Shown: positions 12,462-22,427 of the stretch, piece after piece | Numbering within the stretch: the first letter of the stretch is position 1 | How the letters are laid out: each line of letters opens with the position of its first letter | Notes under the pieces: model-generated | Seen by the model: the letters and a program-made list of their open reading frames with translations, nothing else | Database searches by the model: none | What the model was told of the DNA's origin: nothing | Source: Spinellus fusiger | Taxonomy: Eukaryota; Mucoromycota; Mucoromycetes; Mucorales; Phycomycetaceae | Direction of reading: 5' to 3' | NCBI GenBank assembly: GCA_025094145.1 | Contig: JALLLS010000075.1 | Coordinates: forward strand, 107,363 to 171,362 | DNA: 64,000 nt | Made by a program: the position numbers and the translations under genes

Positions 12462-13535
12462 ATGTCTACTTCATCTAACAATGCCGAAAAACCCAAAAAA
12501 CCTCTTGGAAACAAGAGAAAAAACATTGACGACTTCACTCGTTGTCTTATTGCTCATGAGGCCACTGTGAATGGCACCAGCCATGTTGCTATTTGTGCTA
12601 GGTTTGGAGTTAGTGCACAATCAATCTCTCGTATCGTAAAAAGATACAAAGAAACTGGTTGCTTTAAAGCAAAGAGAAGCACTGGGCGTAAGCCTACGCT
12701 TACCGAGAGAGACGAGAGAGAGATTACACGCGAAATTGCAAGAGATTCATTCCAAACAATGGATCAGCTTCGTAAACAAATGACCACCCAAGTGTCTAAG
12801 AATACTTTCAGAAGAATGATGAAGAAGCTTGGCCTGTCTTCTCACAGGGTTATCAGAAAACCTTCTCTCAACATTGAAAACAAGAAGTTGAGACTGGCTT
12901 GGGCCAGAGCCAACCATCATTGGACAAAAGATGACTGGAAGACGGTCATCTGGTCTGACGAGTCGAAATACCAGTTAGTATTCATCAACAATCGTGCCAG
13001 AGTGGTACAAAGAAAAAAGGAGTAATTTATCTTAAACAATTCTAATCCAATAAAGAAGTTTGGTGGTGATCGTATGATTGTATGGTGTTTTTTTTTATAG
13101 TCAAAGTGTCAGAAGGTTAGTGCCTGTGAAGGACAGTAGAAACAGTAGAAGATACTTTGAGATCTTAAAGGAAGATTAATACCAAGAAATGTCTCACCGC
13201 AATACATTAAATACATGGGTTAACTATGTAATTCGATAGAACAGCGCTGGCTGTCATAAGAGTCCAAGATATGGAAAACAAACGAGGGCATTGTCACCAT
13301 GAAAGGGTGGTTTTCACAAAGCCCCGACCTCAGCCCTATAGAGCATTTGTGTGAAGAACTTGACAGGGCCATTAGAAAGAGGATGACCCCAAGAAGTATT
13401 ATACAATATTTGGAGGTACTCTTGTTAGAAGAATGGGAAAAAATTCTCAAGGACATTACAGATGACTTTATTTCAAACATGCATCGGAGATGTAAGGCTG
13501 TTATAGAAGCAAAGAGTGGCAACACCAAATATTGA
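12462..13535 (+). pseudogene. Tc1-like transposase of family A, broken
   Basis: The first 187 codons are open from ATG 12462. They contain the N-terminal HTH region (FGVSAQSISRIVKRYKETG), a linker with GRKPTLTERDEREI, and TVIWSDESKYQL, the first catalytic Asp block. A stop follows at 13023-13025. The middle third is scrambled by frameshifts and stops, so the second Asp block is not recognisable. The last part reopens near 13299 with FSQSPDLSPIEHLCEEL (the Glu block) and ends in KAVIEAKSGNTKY, the usual Tc1 C-terminus. It cannot encode an active enzyme as written. Confidence 0.88.
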
Positions 13536-14241
13536 GGATTTTTACCTAATAAATATATATTTATTATACTCTTGACCCTTTTTATATTTCATTCAAATTG
13601 AAGTCTCTCCTATGTGTTTAATTTATGTTTCTATGACAAAGAAGTATTTTCTATTACAGAAACATATCGGAATGTAAAAATAAAAATAAAAAACTACCTA
13701 AGAATCTGTATTCTCCCTGTACCATTTTGAAGTGTTAATACTGCTATAAGCTATTGATCAAGCCACGTCTGCTCAAGACTTTAAGGTAGAGCTATCAGCT
13801 GGTAGCTTACTTATTGAGACTGTTGATGGGTGTGCTGAGTGGGAATGCCAACATGCCATAGAGTACAAAGACTCCTTCAGCAATAAACTCTCTATCCTCA
13901 CTTTTTCCTCCAATCCCCTTTCTACCACCTATTCTTAACCTGTTTAGCAAAACCAGGAACTACTAGTTTGGCTACTGTGTTTGTATCCTCGGGATTATCT
14001 GAGTTACTTTGAGTATCCCTCGTTGGATTTCGAATTGCCATAGGATAACCGTTATCTTTTTAGTACTCTGTTTTCCTTATGGCTTTTTAGATGTCTATGC
14101 TTTACCATCCTTTGTTTTCATTTCTAATTATTATTCATCATTTTCTCCTCATTTGAGGTTTTATATTCTTCTATTCTTCTGTCTCTCTTTTATCTACATT
14201 TTCGTTTCTTTCCACTTTTGTATTTGAAGTGTTTATATGTA

Positions 14242-15581
14242 TAGTCACACATAATTAATTTTCGGACGACCCCAAAATTAAAATGAATTTTGTCATTTTT
14301 AACAGATAAAAACGTTGCTTTCTTTTTAAAAATTTAATTCAATAACAGCTCGACATTAGAAAATGAGTGCAAAGAGTGGTCCTTATAAGTAATGCAAAGA
14401 AAAGAAATTATAGGATACTTCTCTACCTTAAAAGGCTTGGTACTTCTTCAAAGACATTGCAGCTACCGTTGAGATGCCAAAGACGGTAGTGCATTCTGTC
14501 ATTAAACGAATTGCGGAAACAGGTAGCCCAATGCCAAGAAAACAACCCGGGACATATAATGAAATAGATGGAAGAGCCACTAAACATCTTGAGCAAATAG
14601 TTAGAGATCATGGATATTATTGTCTCTAGACAGACAGTTGTTGTTTGCCTTAAGAATATAGGCTTTAATTCTTATTACACCGCTCATAAGCCTCAGTTAT
14701 CAAAAGAGTATATGAAGAAAAGATTACGTAAATTAGACAGGCGACTGATGGAAAAGTATTGTAGGGTCGGGTGAATCCCGTTTTAGCTTGAAAGGAAGTG
14801 ATGAAGTGGCAAGAGTCTTGTGTAAAGTCAAAGAGCACTATATGAAGAAAGACATACTGTACCAACAGTGGGGTAGGGCGGTAGTGGTGTCATGATTTGG
14901 GGCAATTTTTGGGTATACAGTCTTAGCCCATTGGCCATGATTAAGAACACAGTAAACGAGGTGGAATACATCAACATTTTGGTAAACAATCTTCACCCTT
15001 GGCTCACCAATCTGAATCAGAGAGAAGATAGGGACTTTATATTTCAAGAGGACAGCGCTACGTGCCACACAAATCGGTATGATCGATGATGGAAAGAAGG
15101 CTATTAGATTCGGGGCTATGAGTTCTAGTCTGCACAAAGTCCTAATCTAAACCCCATTGAGCATCTTTGGTGGGCCCTCGAGAAGCATATAGCTGTTATA
15201 AGGGTTCTATAGTGTTTCTCTTTATTGTTTTGGGCTGGCATGGCTTGACAAAGAGAAGAAAAAGAGATAGCGGAAGGACTGAAGTACACAATATTGAAGA
15301 TTTGGAAACAGTCATCCAAAAGGAATGGAGTGGGATAGGAATAGAGCTAGCACAATGATTGTCGGAAAGTATGAAAGATAGTTACCAAACTGTCATCGAT
15401 GCTAATGATGAATCAACAAGGTATTAAATAACATATCAAACTTTGTTCACATAAAGCAAGAGCCCAAGCAGTTTTCTTTTTCTTTTCTTTTTTTGGTTTT
15501 CATATAGTATTTACAATACTTTGTCCTTTTTGCCAAAATTTAAAAAACCAAAATCGTTCGAAAATCAATCATATGTGACTG
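14242..15581 (+). mobile_element. Nested Tc1-like element (family B)
   Basis: This 1340-bp insertion lies inside the right TIR of the family A element. Its inverted ends read (T/C)AGTCACA(C/T)AT and are flanked by TA on both sides (14240-14241 and 15582-15583). Removing it rejoins the interrupted TIR so that it matches the intact TIR at 62.4-62.5 kb. A degenerate transposase runs from about 14420 to 15425: an HTH part (TVVHSVIKRIAETGSPMPRK), then MIWGNFW, IFQEDSATCHTNR and SPNLNPIEHLW, in shifting frames with stops. It is a dead copy. Confidence 0.9.
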
Positions 15582-15684
15582 TATATCCCATGTAAAAAAT
15601 AAAATAAAACATCTCATAGGGTGGCTATTAGGTTCAATACGCGATTAGCACCTCATACTCAAAAATAAAAAATACTTTGAACTG

Positions 15685-16224
15685 TACCATCTAAAGGAAA
15701 AAATTCTCACCAACAAGACTGAAAATAACCAGTGTACAATCCTAACACTAGCCTTTATATTTATATTTTTATTATTTTTATTATTTTTATACAGTTACTG
15801 AAAAAGCACTTTTCAAGATGGCCAATATGCTCTTTTGATTGGCTAATGACTTTTTAGGAAGATGTCCAGATCGGCCAGATGCTATATACACTTTGGGGCT
15901 GTGGTGGTTGGCCCAACCGGAAGAACGTCTACTTGCCAGGTAGAAGGCAGAGACCTTCTAAACAATGTGGAAGAACATTTATTGATATCTCTGTGTTATA
16001 CTGTGTTTTCTGTCTGAGGCTATTGTCCACTCAACGCTCTCTGTATGATGTTCAGTTTACTCTGCTTGACTCTTGGTACTACTTATTGGTAGAAATCTTT
16101 CCCCCATGGCCACTCAACTAATTTCACATTCCCTTAATAAAAAAAAAGTACATTGTACTTTATAAGCGTTAAGAGCTTATAAATATTTTGTCAAGCGTTA
16201 AAAGTAAATTTCGGTGCTCACTAC
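15685..16224. other. Spacer between family A element and Fanzor locus
   Basis: No gene is recognised. A [18 protein letters not shown] run lies near 15760-15795, and a moderately GC-richer patch at 15830-16110 has an open frame of unknown meaning (15879-16121). An inverted pair GTACATTGTAC at about 16148 and repeated AAGCGTTAA words lie just outside the inferred Fanzor boundary. Confidence 0.4.
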
Positions 16225-16319
16225 TAGACATTATAATGTTTTTTGTATGACAAAATCGAATAAGATACACTTCATTATCACTTTTTAGATAGTTTACCAG
16301 TATCATGGGTTTTCATCAG

Positions 16320-18625
16320 TTAGTCAACCGAGGCTCCAGCGATAACTGGGGAGGAGAAGGATGGAGATGAACCAGAAGGCTTGGACTTTTTATTGGTTCT
16401 AGTTGTATCCTTGGAGTCATGCTTTCTTTTGTTATATCTACAAAAGCGCTCTGGGCGGGTACCATTTTCCCTTTGAGACATTAGAATATGTCTAAAGTTC
16501 AATGTAGCAGCTAGATCACGATTCCAAAGCCTCGATGTCTTGTCCATATAATATTAGTTTGAACATCTATTTGAAAGGAGAAAAATGAGTCTTTCTTTTT
16601 TGATATAAAATTAAGAAGAAATGACCTGAGAAGACCATGACATTTAACTTGAAGTATTTTTGTTCGTTGATAAGGCCTGAGGTTCTTGACATGTTTAAAT
16701 GTTTCCAAAGGTGAGTACTTGCACTCAGGACACATGCTCGATATTTTGAATTCATTGATAAGATAGAGTTTGAATCCTTCTTTCTTCAACATCCTCCACA
16801 TACTCTTTCCCTTTATTGGTTCATGGAACCTCATATTTGTGCTTGACCAGTCGCCCAAGATCAACACCCGATCTTCGCCAAGCTTGGCTCTCAAGTTTCG
16901 GGCTAGTCGTTTATCAGACTGTAATCTATTGATATGACTCGATAGCTTCATCTTTCGAGATGGCAGTAGCGATTGTTTCATAATAAGAGAATTAGCACTT
17001 GAGGGGCCTTTCTCTTTGATACCACTATCTTTTGTTTGCTCATTATCATCTTTCATTGTTTCATTGCCGTAATACAATATCAAGTCCTCCGACACACTTG
17101 CTTTTGTTTGTATGTATTTGATGAATTCTTTGAGTTTTACTGTTGAAGCATGAACTTGACTAAGTTTGTCTTCTAGTCTTTGGATGAATGGAGGCTTGAG
17201 GTTCTGTCGAAGCTTCTTGAAATGGGTTGACTTTGTTTCTTTGGCTCGTTGATTACGTGTATACTTGTAGATGGATTTATTATCGGGTGTACTGTTTTCT
17301 TGCATACAGAATAATAGGTCTCGACAATCCGGATCGATGAGTACGCATCTGTCTTTTGTCTCTACCAATACAGCTTGAGATAACTCTTCAATAGACTCAA
17401 TGTGATCCTCATCAATAGGTGCTTTGCGGCTACCACCTGAGGAACGTCTCGACATAAAGTTTTGCTTGATCACCGACACTGCCACACCATCGGTTTCTAT
17501 TGTACCTTGGAATCTCATTGACCTATCTATACCTTGACTTTTGAACACCTTTGATTTTAGATTGACGACTTGACCCCAAAGATCAAACTTTTCGCCCGTG
17601 TAGCTTTTTTCTTTCAAGATAGGGTGGTTGAGTATCTTAGTATCTATCGTAATGTGAGAGGGAATGAAGCTTTTACGAAGTGGGAAGCAACTAAAGGATT
17701 TGTTTCCATTCTCTTCACATAGTTGGGCCAGCTTAGCAAATGCGTACATGTGCTTGGTTGGATTGGCTTTAACATCATAATAGATGGAGTTTTTGGCAAA
17801 TCTATAACTGTGAAGATAGCAGGCTAGCAGTTCTTGTATTTGGCTAATGGCCTTTTTGTTCAAGAAATCTATGGGTGCATTGGGAACAGTCTTTGTCGAA
17901 ATGTCTAGTTTGATTTGCGTACACACATCCAACACATTTAATTTAATAATATTTGCAATAGCCTCCTCAGAATATTTTTTTGGTTTTCATGGCATGGGTC
18001 AATGTGGCAATTCTTTCTTTTTGTTGCAGGATGATGTTGAAGAACATTCCAAGACGATTCCCAAATTGAGACACAATATTATTGATGTAGGATGTGTGTA
18101 TCTTGGTGCTTTCATAAATGGAGATTTGTTGAGCATTGGTTATTTTGATTGGAGTGTATGACGCATATTGGCAGTAGTCATTTTTCAATGGGTTGATCTT
18201 CTCTCTTATTTGACGCACCCTAGGTGTGAGGCATGTTTTACCGGAAGCACTACCCTCTCTGATTTGCTTATCAATGAGCGACAAAAACACTTCACGGAAG
18301 AAATCCTTAGTTATGCAATCATTCAAAGCAGATCCATCTTCATTTTCGAGTAGATGGATCAATATATACTTGGAGAACGCATAAGTATGAGAAACAATGG
18401 TACTGATGTTATGGACCAGATTTTTCAAAACAGGTAGATAATCCGATCTCCAACCAGTGTCATGTAAAGAGGTCTTAACTGTCATTACTTTAGTAGGATT
18501 CGCACACGAAGAACTTGCTATAGTCTCCTATAAAAATCAAATATATGTAAGAACCCTATATTGATTCTATAAGCATGTTGTATCCTCTTTACTTCATTAA
18601 CATCTTGTTGGCTGCATAACATCAT
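16320..18625 (-). pseudogene. Fanzor (eukaryotic TnpB-like RNA-guided endonuclease), copy 1, inactivated
   Basis: Fanzors are eukaryotic relatives of TnpB: RuvC nucleases guided by an element-encoded RNA. Model on the minus strand: exon 1 18593-18625 (MMLCSQQDVNE), a 65-bp intron, a main exon 16626-18527, a 59-bp intron and a last exon 16320-16566, about 725 aa in all. Visible landmarks are a helical N-terminus, ETDGVAVSVI (RuvC-I Asp, codon near 17490), ILGDWS, INEFKISSMCPEC (RuvC-II region and first zinc-finger Cys pair), KCHGLLRC (further Cys), and SRLWNRDLAATLNF (RuvC-III Asp, near 16523). The tail is basic and Ser-rich. Two lesions are present: a one-base expansion of a 7-nt run at 17975-17981 shifts the frame, and an in-frame TAA lies at 16554-16556 inside the zinc finger. 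The TAA also occurs in copy 2, so it may be old or mis-modelled. Confidence 0.85.
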
Positions 18626-19010
18626 TAGTTCAGAAAGAATAGATAGAAATACAATAAGAAAGAGGAAATAAATAGTTGTTTTATTAGCAACACTGAATAG
18701 TGTCAGCTATTATTTATCATCCATTGATGTGATGGTGTCGTTAATGACTTCTTAGGTCCAAAGGTATTGGTTTGGTTAACGTACAATTAACTCTGCTCTT
18801 ATTTATTCAACTTGTTTTTTATTCTTTTATACTTCTTTTATAATTTAATGATTATTACAGATAGAAGAACTTCAAGGAAATCACCACCAAAAGACATACA
18901 TTCTAATGCAGGCTGTTGTACTTTTATATTATCTCTAAAAGATCTATCAACTGTATTAAATACGCTACGACTTAGATGCTTTATTCAATACCATTGATTC
19001 TGTAGCTGTT

Positions 19011-19041
<31 letters not shown>

Positions 19042-19044
19042 TAA
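19011..19044. repeat. (TTTA)n microsatellite
   Basis: About eight tandem TTTA units. The run is absent from the equivalent place in Fanzor copy 2, so it expanded after the copies separated. Confidence 0.9.
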
Positions 19045-19062
19045 ACTGTTAAATGTTAACCT

Positions 19063-19839
19063 CTCGTTTCTTTAATAAATGGGGTCTGAGGTAACAGCAT
19101 CCTGTACACCACTCAATATATCTCTTCTCAATGTGTCTTGGTTGTGCCATATGAAATTCAGACAACCTTGTTTAATGTTAGCATGCATGTCTACTCTATA
19201 CTGATAAAGAGGGCTTTCCAAATAAATGCAAGTGATTTAGTTTTCTGTACATCCATCTGAAGCAGTAGTATTTTAGTGTGCTTATCTTGACATTTTGGTC
19301 ATTGACTGAGCATGTTTTTATAGTCCAACCTAAATGTCCTGTAGGAAAAAGAAGTACTTAGCTCATAGGATTATATGACTGATTCATCTCACTCATTCTT
19401 TACAGTAAGCTGCCATTTCTTGATCATATCATAATGTCTCTACTTTCTGTTTGGTATCTATTATTATTTGGACAATTGTAATGACTTTTGTGCAAATAGC
19501 CATACTCACAACAGCTTGTATATTTATTTTGACAATGGTTTACTAAAGAAAAGTTATTATGTATATAATTTGTATTAACACACTTGTTCAAGAAAGTGTG
19601 AATATAACCACACTTAATTGAGTTGAATACTTGTGGAAATAAATATCAGGACAAAATAGATAAGACATGCTCAACATTAAATAAAACATTTTACATTTGA
19701 TCTATAAGCTTCAAACTTAAGCATATCAAGTCTCAACATCTTTAATTATAGAAAATAAAATAATAATACAGTCAATACTTTATATGGCCTTTTTTTTTCT
19801 TTTCTTTTTTTTTTGGCATATGTCTGTCATATTCTGAAT
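19063..19839. other. Intergenic spacer right of Fanzor copy 1
   Basis: No gene or transposon signature is visible. The sequence is AT-rich, with poly-T tracts near 19790-19815 just before the transposase relic. Confidence 0.4.
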
Positions 19840-20570
19840 CTATCGTTGTGCAGGTTCAATACCAACTTTCTACATTGATAATAGACACTCTTTTCTTTCT
19901 TCAATTCATATCTCTAAAGCGTATCAGACATGTTCAATTGAGTTCAAGTCAGGGACTTGCGTAGGCTAGTACTCAAATCTGTTGTGTCTCTTTTCACCAT
20001 CTAGCATAGACCCCAGTATGACAGCTAGCACCTTCTTGTAACAGAGACTCCTTGTCCTCTTTCTGGTGCAATTACACGAACCAAGGATAGAGCTCACCAG
20101 CCAATAATCTGATATCTTTGTCTTGGTTCACAGTAGCATCAACAAAGACTAATGGGCCAAATCAATTAGCCTAAAAACAGTTTCAAAGCATCAGACCACC
20201 ATCAAATATTGTTATTGAAACACTATGATTAGGATCATAGCGTTCTCCAACTTTTCTGATGACAGGGTCACCCTCATCACTCTCTTTCACAGTGTATTTT
20301 GATTTACCAAATCAGACTATGTCTTTCTATTAATCACTCGTCCAACTGAAATGTTCCTTAGCTCAACGAAGCCTTTTCTCCTTATGTTTTTCAGTTAAGG
20401 CGGGCCTGTGAGTTAGAGAAAAATATCCAAACCTTAACTGATTGCAGTAACTGATAATCATGTTCTTACATACATATACCTCAAACATCAACAGTTCTAA
20501 TAATACTTTCCAGGTGTCTAAGGTCTCTCTAATTAACCTTTTTGGGTTTTTCCATGGCTTTTATACCTTA
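19840..20570 (-). pseudogene. Degenerate Tc1-like transposase relic
   Basis: On the minus strand, spread over several frames, the order of a Tc1 transposase can be read. It runs LTEKHKEKRLR and AKEHFSW, a DIVWSDESKYT-like block (first Asp), SDEGDPVIRKVGERYDP, an FVDATVNQD-like segment, LLQEGASCHTGVYARW (second Asp region, Asp replaced) and DLNSIEHV (Glu block). Stops and frameshifts are frequent. No TIR was recognised. It ends immediately before the tRNA gene. Confidence 0.75.
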
Positions 20571-20585
20571 ATTCTTTTTTTTAAG

Positions 20586-20590
20586 AAAAA
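20586..20590 (-). terminator. Probable RNA polymerase III terminator of tRNA-Ser
   Basis: A run of five T on the minus strand, about 28 nt past the tRNA 3' end, the usual form of a Pol III stop. Confidence 0.5.
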
Positions 20591-20617
20591 TTGAACTCGT
20601 ATTCAATATACGAATCT

Positions 20618-20699
20618 CGTCGACAGCAGGATTTGAACCTACGCAGGCAGAGCCTATGTGATTTCTAGTCACACTCCTTAACCACTCGGACATGTCGAC
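20618..20699 (-). tRNA. tRNA-Ser (anticodon AGA)
   Basis: The 82-nt gene folds as a class II tRNA. The 7-bp acceptor stem pairs GTCGACA with TGTCGAC and the discriminator is G. The D arm reads TCCGAGTGGTTAAGGA (A box), the anticodon stem TGTGA/TCACA closes the loop CTAGAAA, there is a long variable arm, and the T arm reads GTAGGTTCAAATCCTGC (B box). Class II shape and anticodon AGA both indicate serine (UCU codons). No intron is present. It lies between a transposase relic and an LTR-like/hairpin region. Confidence 0.95.
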
Positions 20700-21263
20700 A
20701 TTTTATTTTTTATCGGTTATTAATTTTAAGAGATAAATATTAAGCCCAAAAGTAGAGACAGGGATCAGAGGAAACTGAGGATAACAAGGTATGGACATGA
20801 AGCCCATGTAGATCAAAGAAGAAGAAGAATAAAAGAGAAGATAGAAGATAATGTTTATTCACTGAATTCACTTTATTATTTATACTAAATTCTACAGTAT
20901 ACAATTGCACATATATGTCTTGTCTTGTGATAAACAACTGGTATTAAGATGTGATTATTCATTGTTGTGTTCCAGCTTCAATCTAAAGACTCTCCATGAA
21001 TAAGTCAACATGAGTAGTGTGCTGTGACATTCAGAATACTCTATGAAAGCTTGAGTGCACACAAGTAATATAGTACATCTCTGTATCATATCACTGGTCA
21101 ATTATAACTACAAATCACCTTCTAAAGCTCAGTGTACTATCAGACACTTAACAAGAGCCATCTTCATTAATAATTCTAACAGAACAATATTGACCTATCA
21201 GAGTCAATTGAGTAAAGACTCATAATAATTAATGGTTCCAATAATAGTGCTTATCCCAGGAAC
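20700..21263. other. Region between tRNA and hairpin array
   Basis: No gene is seen. From about 20963 (TGTTGTGTTCCAG) through the hairpin array to a TATAAATA at about 21539 and an AATAAA at about 21565, the arrangement is reminiscent of a solo LTR (TG start, promoter-like TATA, polyadenylation signal). However, no target duplication or matching partner was found, so this is a suggestion only. Confidence 0.3.
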
Positions 21264-21507
21264 CAACCATAGGGTTGAATCTAATAATACTACAACTAAG
21301 TAAAACATATGAGCCAACCATAAGGTGGCAGTTATTAATACTACCATAAGGTAGCAATATAGACACTGACCATAAGATCAAAGATAGTGAATTCTACCAT
21401 AAGGTAGAATGTCCCCACCAACCATTTAGTTGTAATTGTGAAGCAGCCATAAGGTCAACTATTATGACTACCATAAGGTAGAATAGATTATCCTACCATA
21501 AGGTAGA
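21264..21507. repeat. Array of about nine small hairpins with core CCATAAGG
   Basis: Near-periodic units (22-28 bp apart, the first gap 49 bp) share the core ACCATAAGGT. Most are inverted repeats closing on an ATAA-type loop: CAACC/GGTTG at 21264-21277, GCCA-CC/GG-TGGC at 21313-21329, CTACC/GGTAG at 21341-21354, an ATTCTACC/GGTAGAAT 8-bp stem at 21391-21410, CAAC/GTTG at 21419-21432, and CTACC/GGTAG at 21468-21481 and 21493-21506. Units at 21367 and 21446 are imperfect. Stem bases differ between units but stay paired, so the structure is kept more than the sequence. Confidence 0.85.
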
Positions 21508-21621
21508 AGCCACCAAAAGATAAGCACCCACAAAAAGTATAAATAATGAACCTTTCTTTACTCAATAAAAATTATCTTTGTTCAGTCTTGTTAATCTACC
21601 TGTCCAAACAATCCCAGTGGA

Positions 21622-22055
21622 AAAACACACATGTAATTAGGCACTTTGATTACTGGCCTGCCCAAAGTCCTGATCTCAACCCCATTGAACATCTCTGGAG
21701 CTGTCTTGATAAACCTATCAATGACAAGAGAACCAGTATTAATAATATCGATGAGCTTAAGATAGCCTTAGAAGAACCTTGGAGAAACATTCACATTGAT
21801 CTTGCCAAATGTTTAGTTGGCTCAATGAAGGATCACTACCAGGCAGTTATTGATACCAAAAGTGGCCCAACAAAATATTAAATAAAAACTTTCATATATA
21901 TATATTACTATAGACAATATTTTAAACTAACTTTGTGTTGAATTTGAAGTCATTAGTATGTGTTTTGAGGTCGTAACATTTATATCCATAAAGCATGTTT
22001 TTTTTTCAGGATTTCAAAAAATGAAAATTGTACCCTTTTTAATTTTGCATGACTG
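21622..22055 (+). mobile_element. 3' fragment of a Tc1-like element (family C, copy 1)
   Basis: The end of a transposase is open from within the fragment: HFDYWPAQSPDLNPIEHLW (Glu block) to VIDTKSGPTKY and stop at 21879-21881. It is followed by a 3' UTR and the right terminus ending GACTG before TA at 22056-22057. The same tail and terminus occur in the element inside Fanzor copy 2 (58407-59180). The 5' two thirds and the left TIR are missing; similarity begins near 21622, beside the hairpin region. Confidence 0.8.
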
Positions 22056-22427
22056 TATAAGTAGTACCAATCAATTGTATTAACACTGATAAATAAGATA
22101 GGGCATGTGTGTAGGTTCAACTACAGGAGTCACAGAAGTGCAACTTTGGCAATTGAGAAGTATATAAAGAGTTGTATATTCCACTAAATAAAAGAAACCT
22201 AATTTTAGATAAAGTCCTGTCATCACTCAGTCTCTTTATTCTTCAGTTCAGACAAAACAGACTGGCATGTTGTGCAATGGTTTTTTTTTGGCTTTGTAAC
22301 CAACCTTTCCTTTTTCTCTTTCTTTTCTCTGATTGGACAATTATTGTTAAATAGTCCAAAACTCTTACTTTTGTTTTACCATTGCTAAGGAGTTGCCTTT
22401 TCCATAAATCTATTCAAGCCAATTCTA
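22056..22427. other. Short spacer between two Tc1-like elements
   Basis: Nothing recognisable is present apart from AT-rich sequence and a T run near 22281. Confidence 0.4.

Larger units (their letters stand above)
12075..15684 (+). mobile_element. Long-TIR Tc1-like element (family A, copy 1), carrying a nested element
   Basis: Ends begin with CAG and are flanked by TA (left TA at 12073-12074, right TA at 15685-15686), as in Tc1/mariner elements. The left TIR (about 12075-12330) is matched in inverted orientation at the right end, but the right TIR is split in two: about 13990-14241 and 15584-15684. The split is explained by an insertion at 14242-15581. Without it the element is about 2.27 kb. 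The second family member is at 60302-62565. A piece of coding-looking sequence starting near 13770 is shared with both TIR regions of copy 2. The transposase (12462-13535) is broken. Confidence 0.85.
16225..19062 (-). mobile_element. Inferred extent of Fanzor locus, copy 1
   Basis: Boundaries were inferred only from where similarity to the second Fanzor copy (57.80-59.88 kb) begins and ends. On the 3' side of the gene, similarity starts near ACTAGACATTATAATG. On the 5' side it continues about 400 bp beyond the start codon, past TTATTCAACTTGTTTTTTATTC, to an AACTGTTAA word at about 19045-19062. I saw no terminal inverted repeats or clear target duplication. The shared non-coding flanks on both sides are the natural places to look for a guide RNA. 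Confidence 0.55.

Noticed and set aside
14009..14227. Hydrophobic ORF that looks like a membrane peptide (also 62312-62500)
   Set aside because: It lies inside the terminal inverted repeat of family A elements and is pyrimidine-rich repeat sequence rather than a gene.
21264..21507. CRISPR-like array
   Set aside because: The units are palindromic and imperfect, spacers are only a few bases and partly alike, and the host is a eukaryote.
21264..21507. MADS-box CArG sites
   Set aside because: A CArG box needs CC plus six A/T plus GG; these cores have only four A/T (CCATAAGG).
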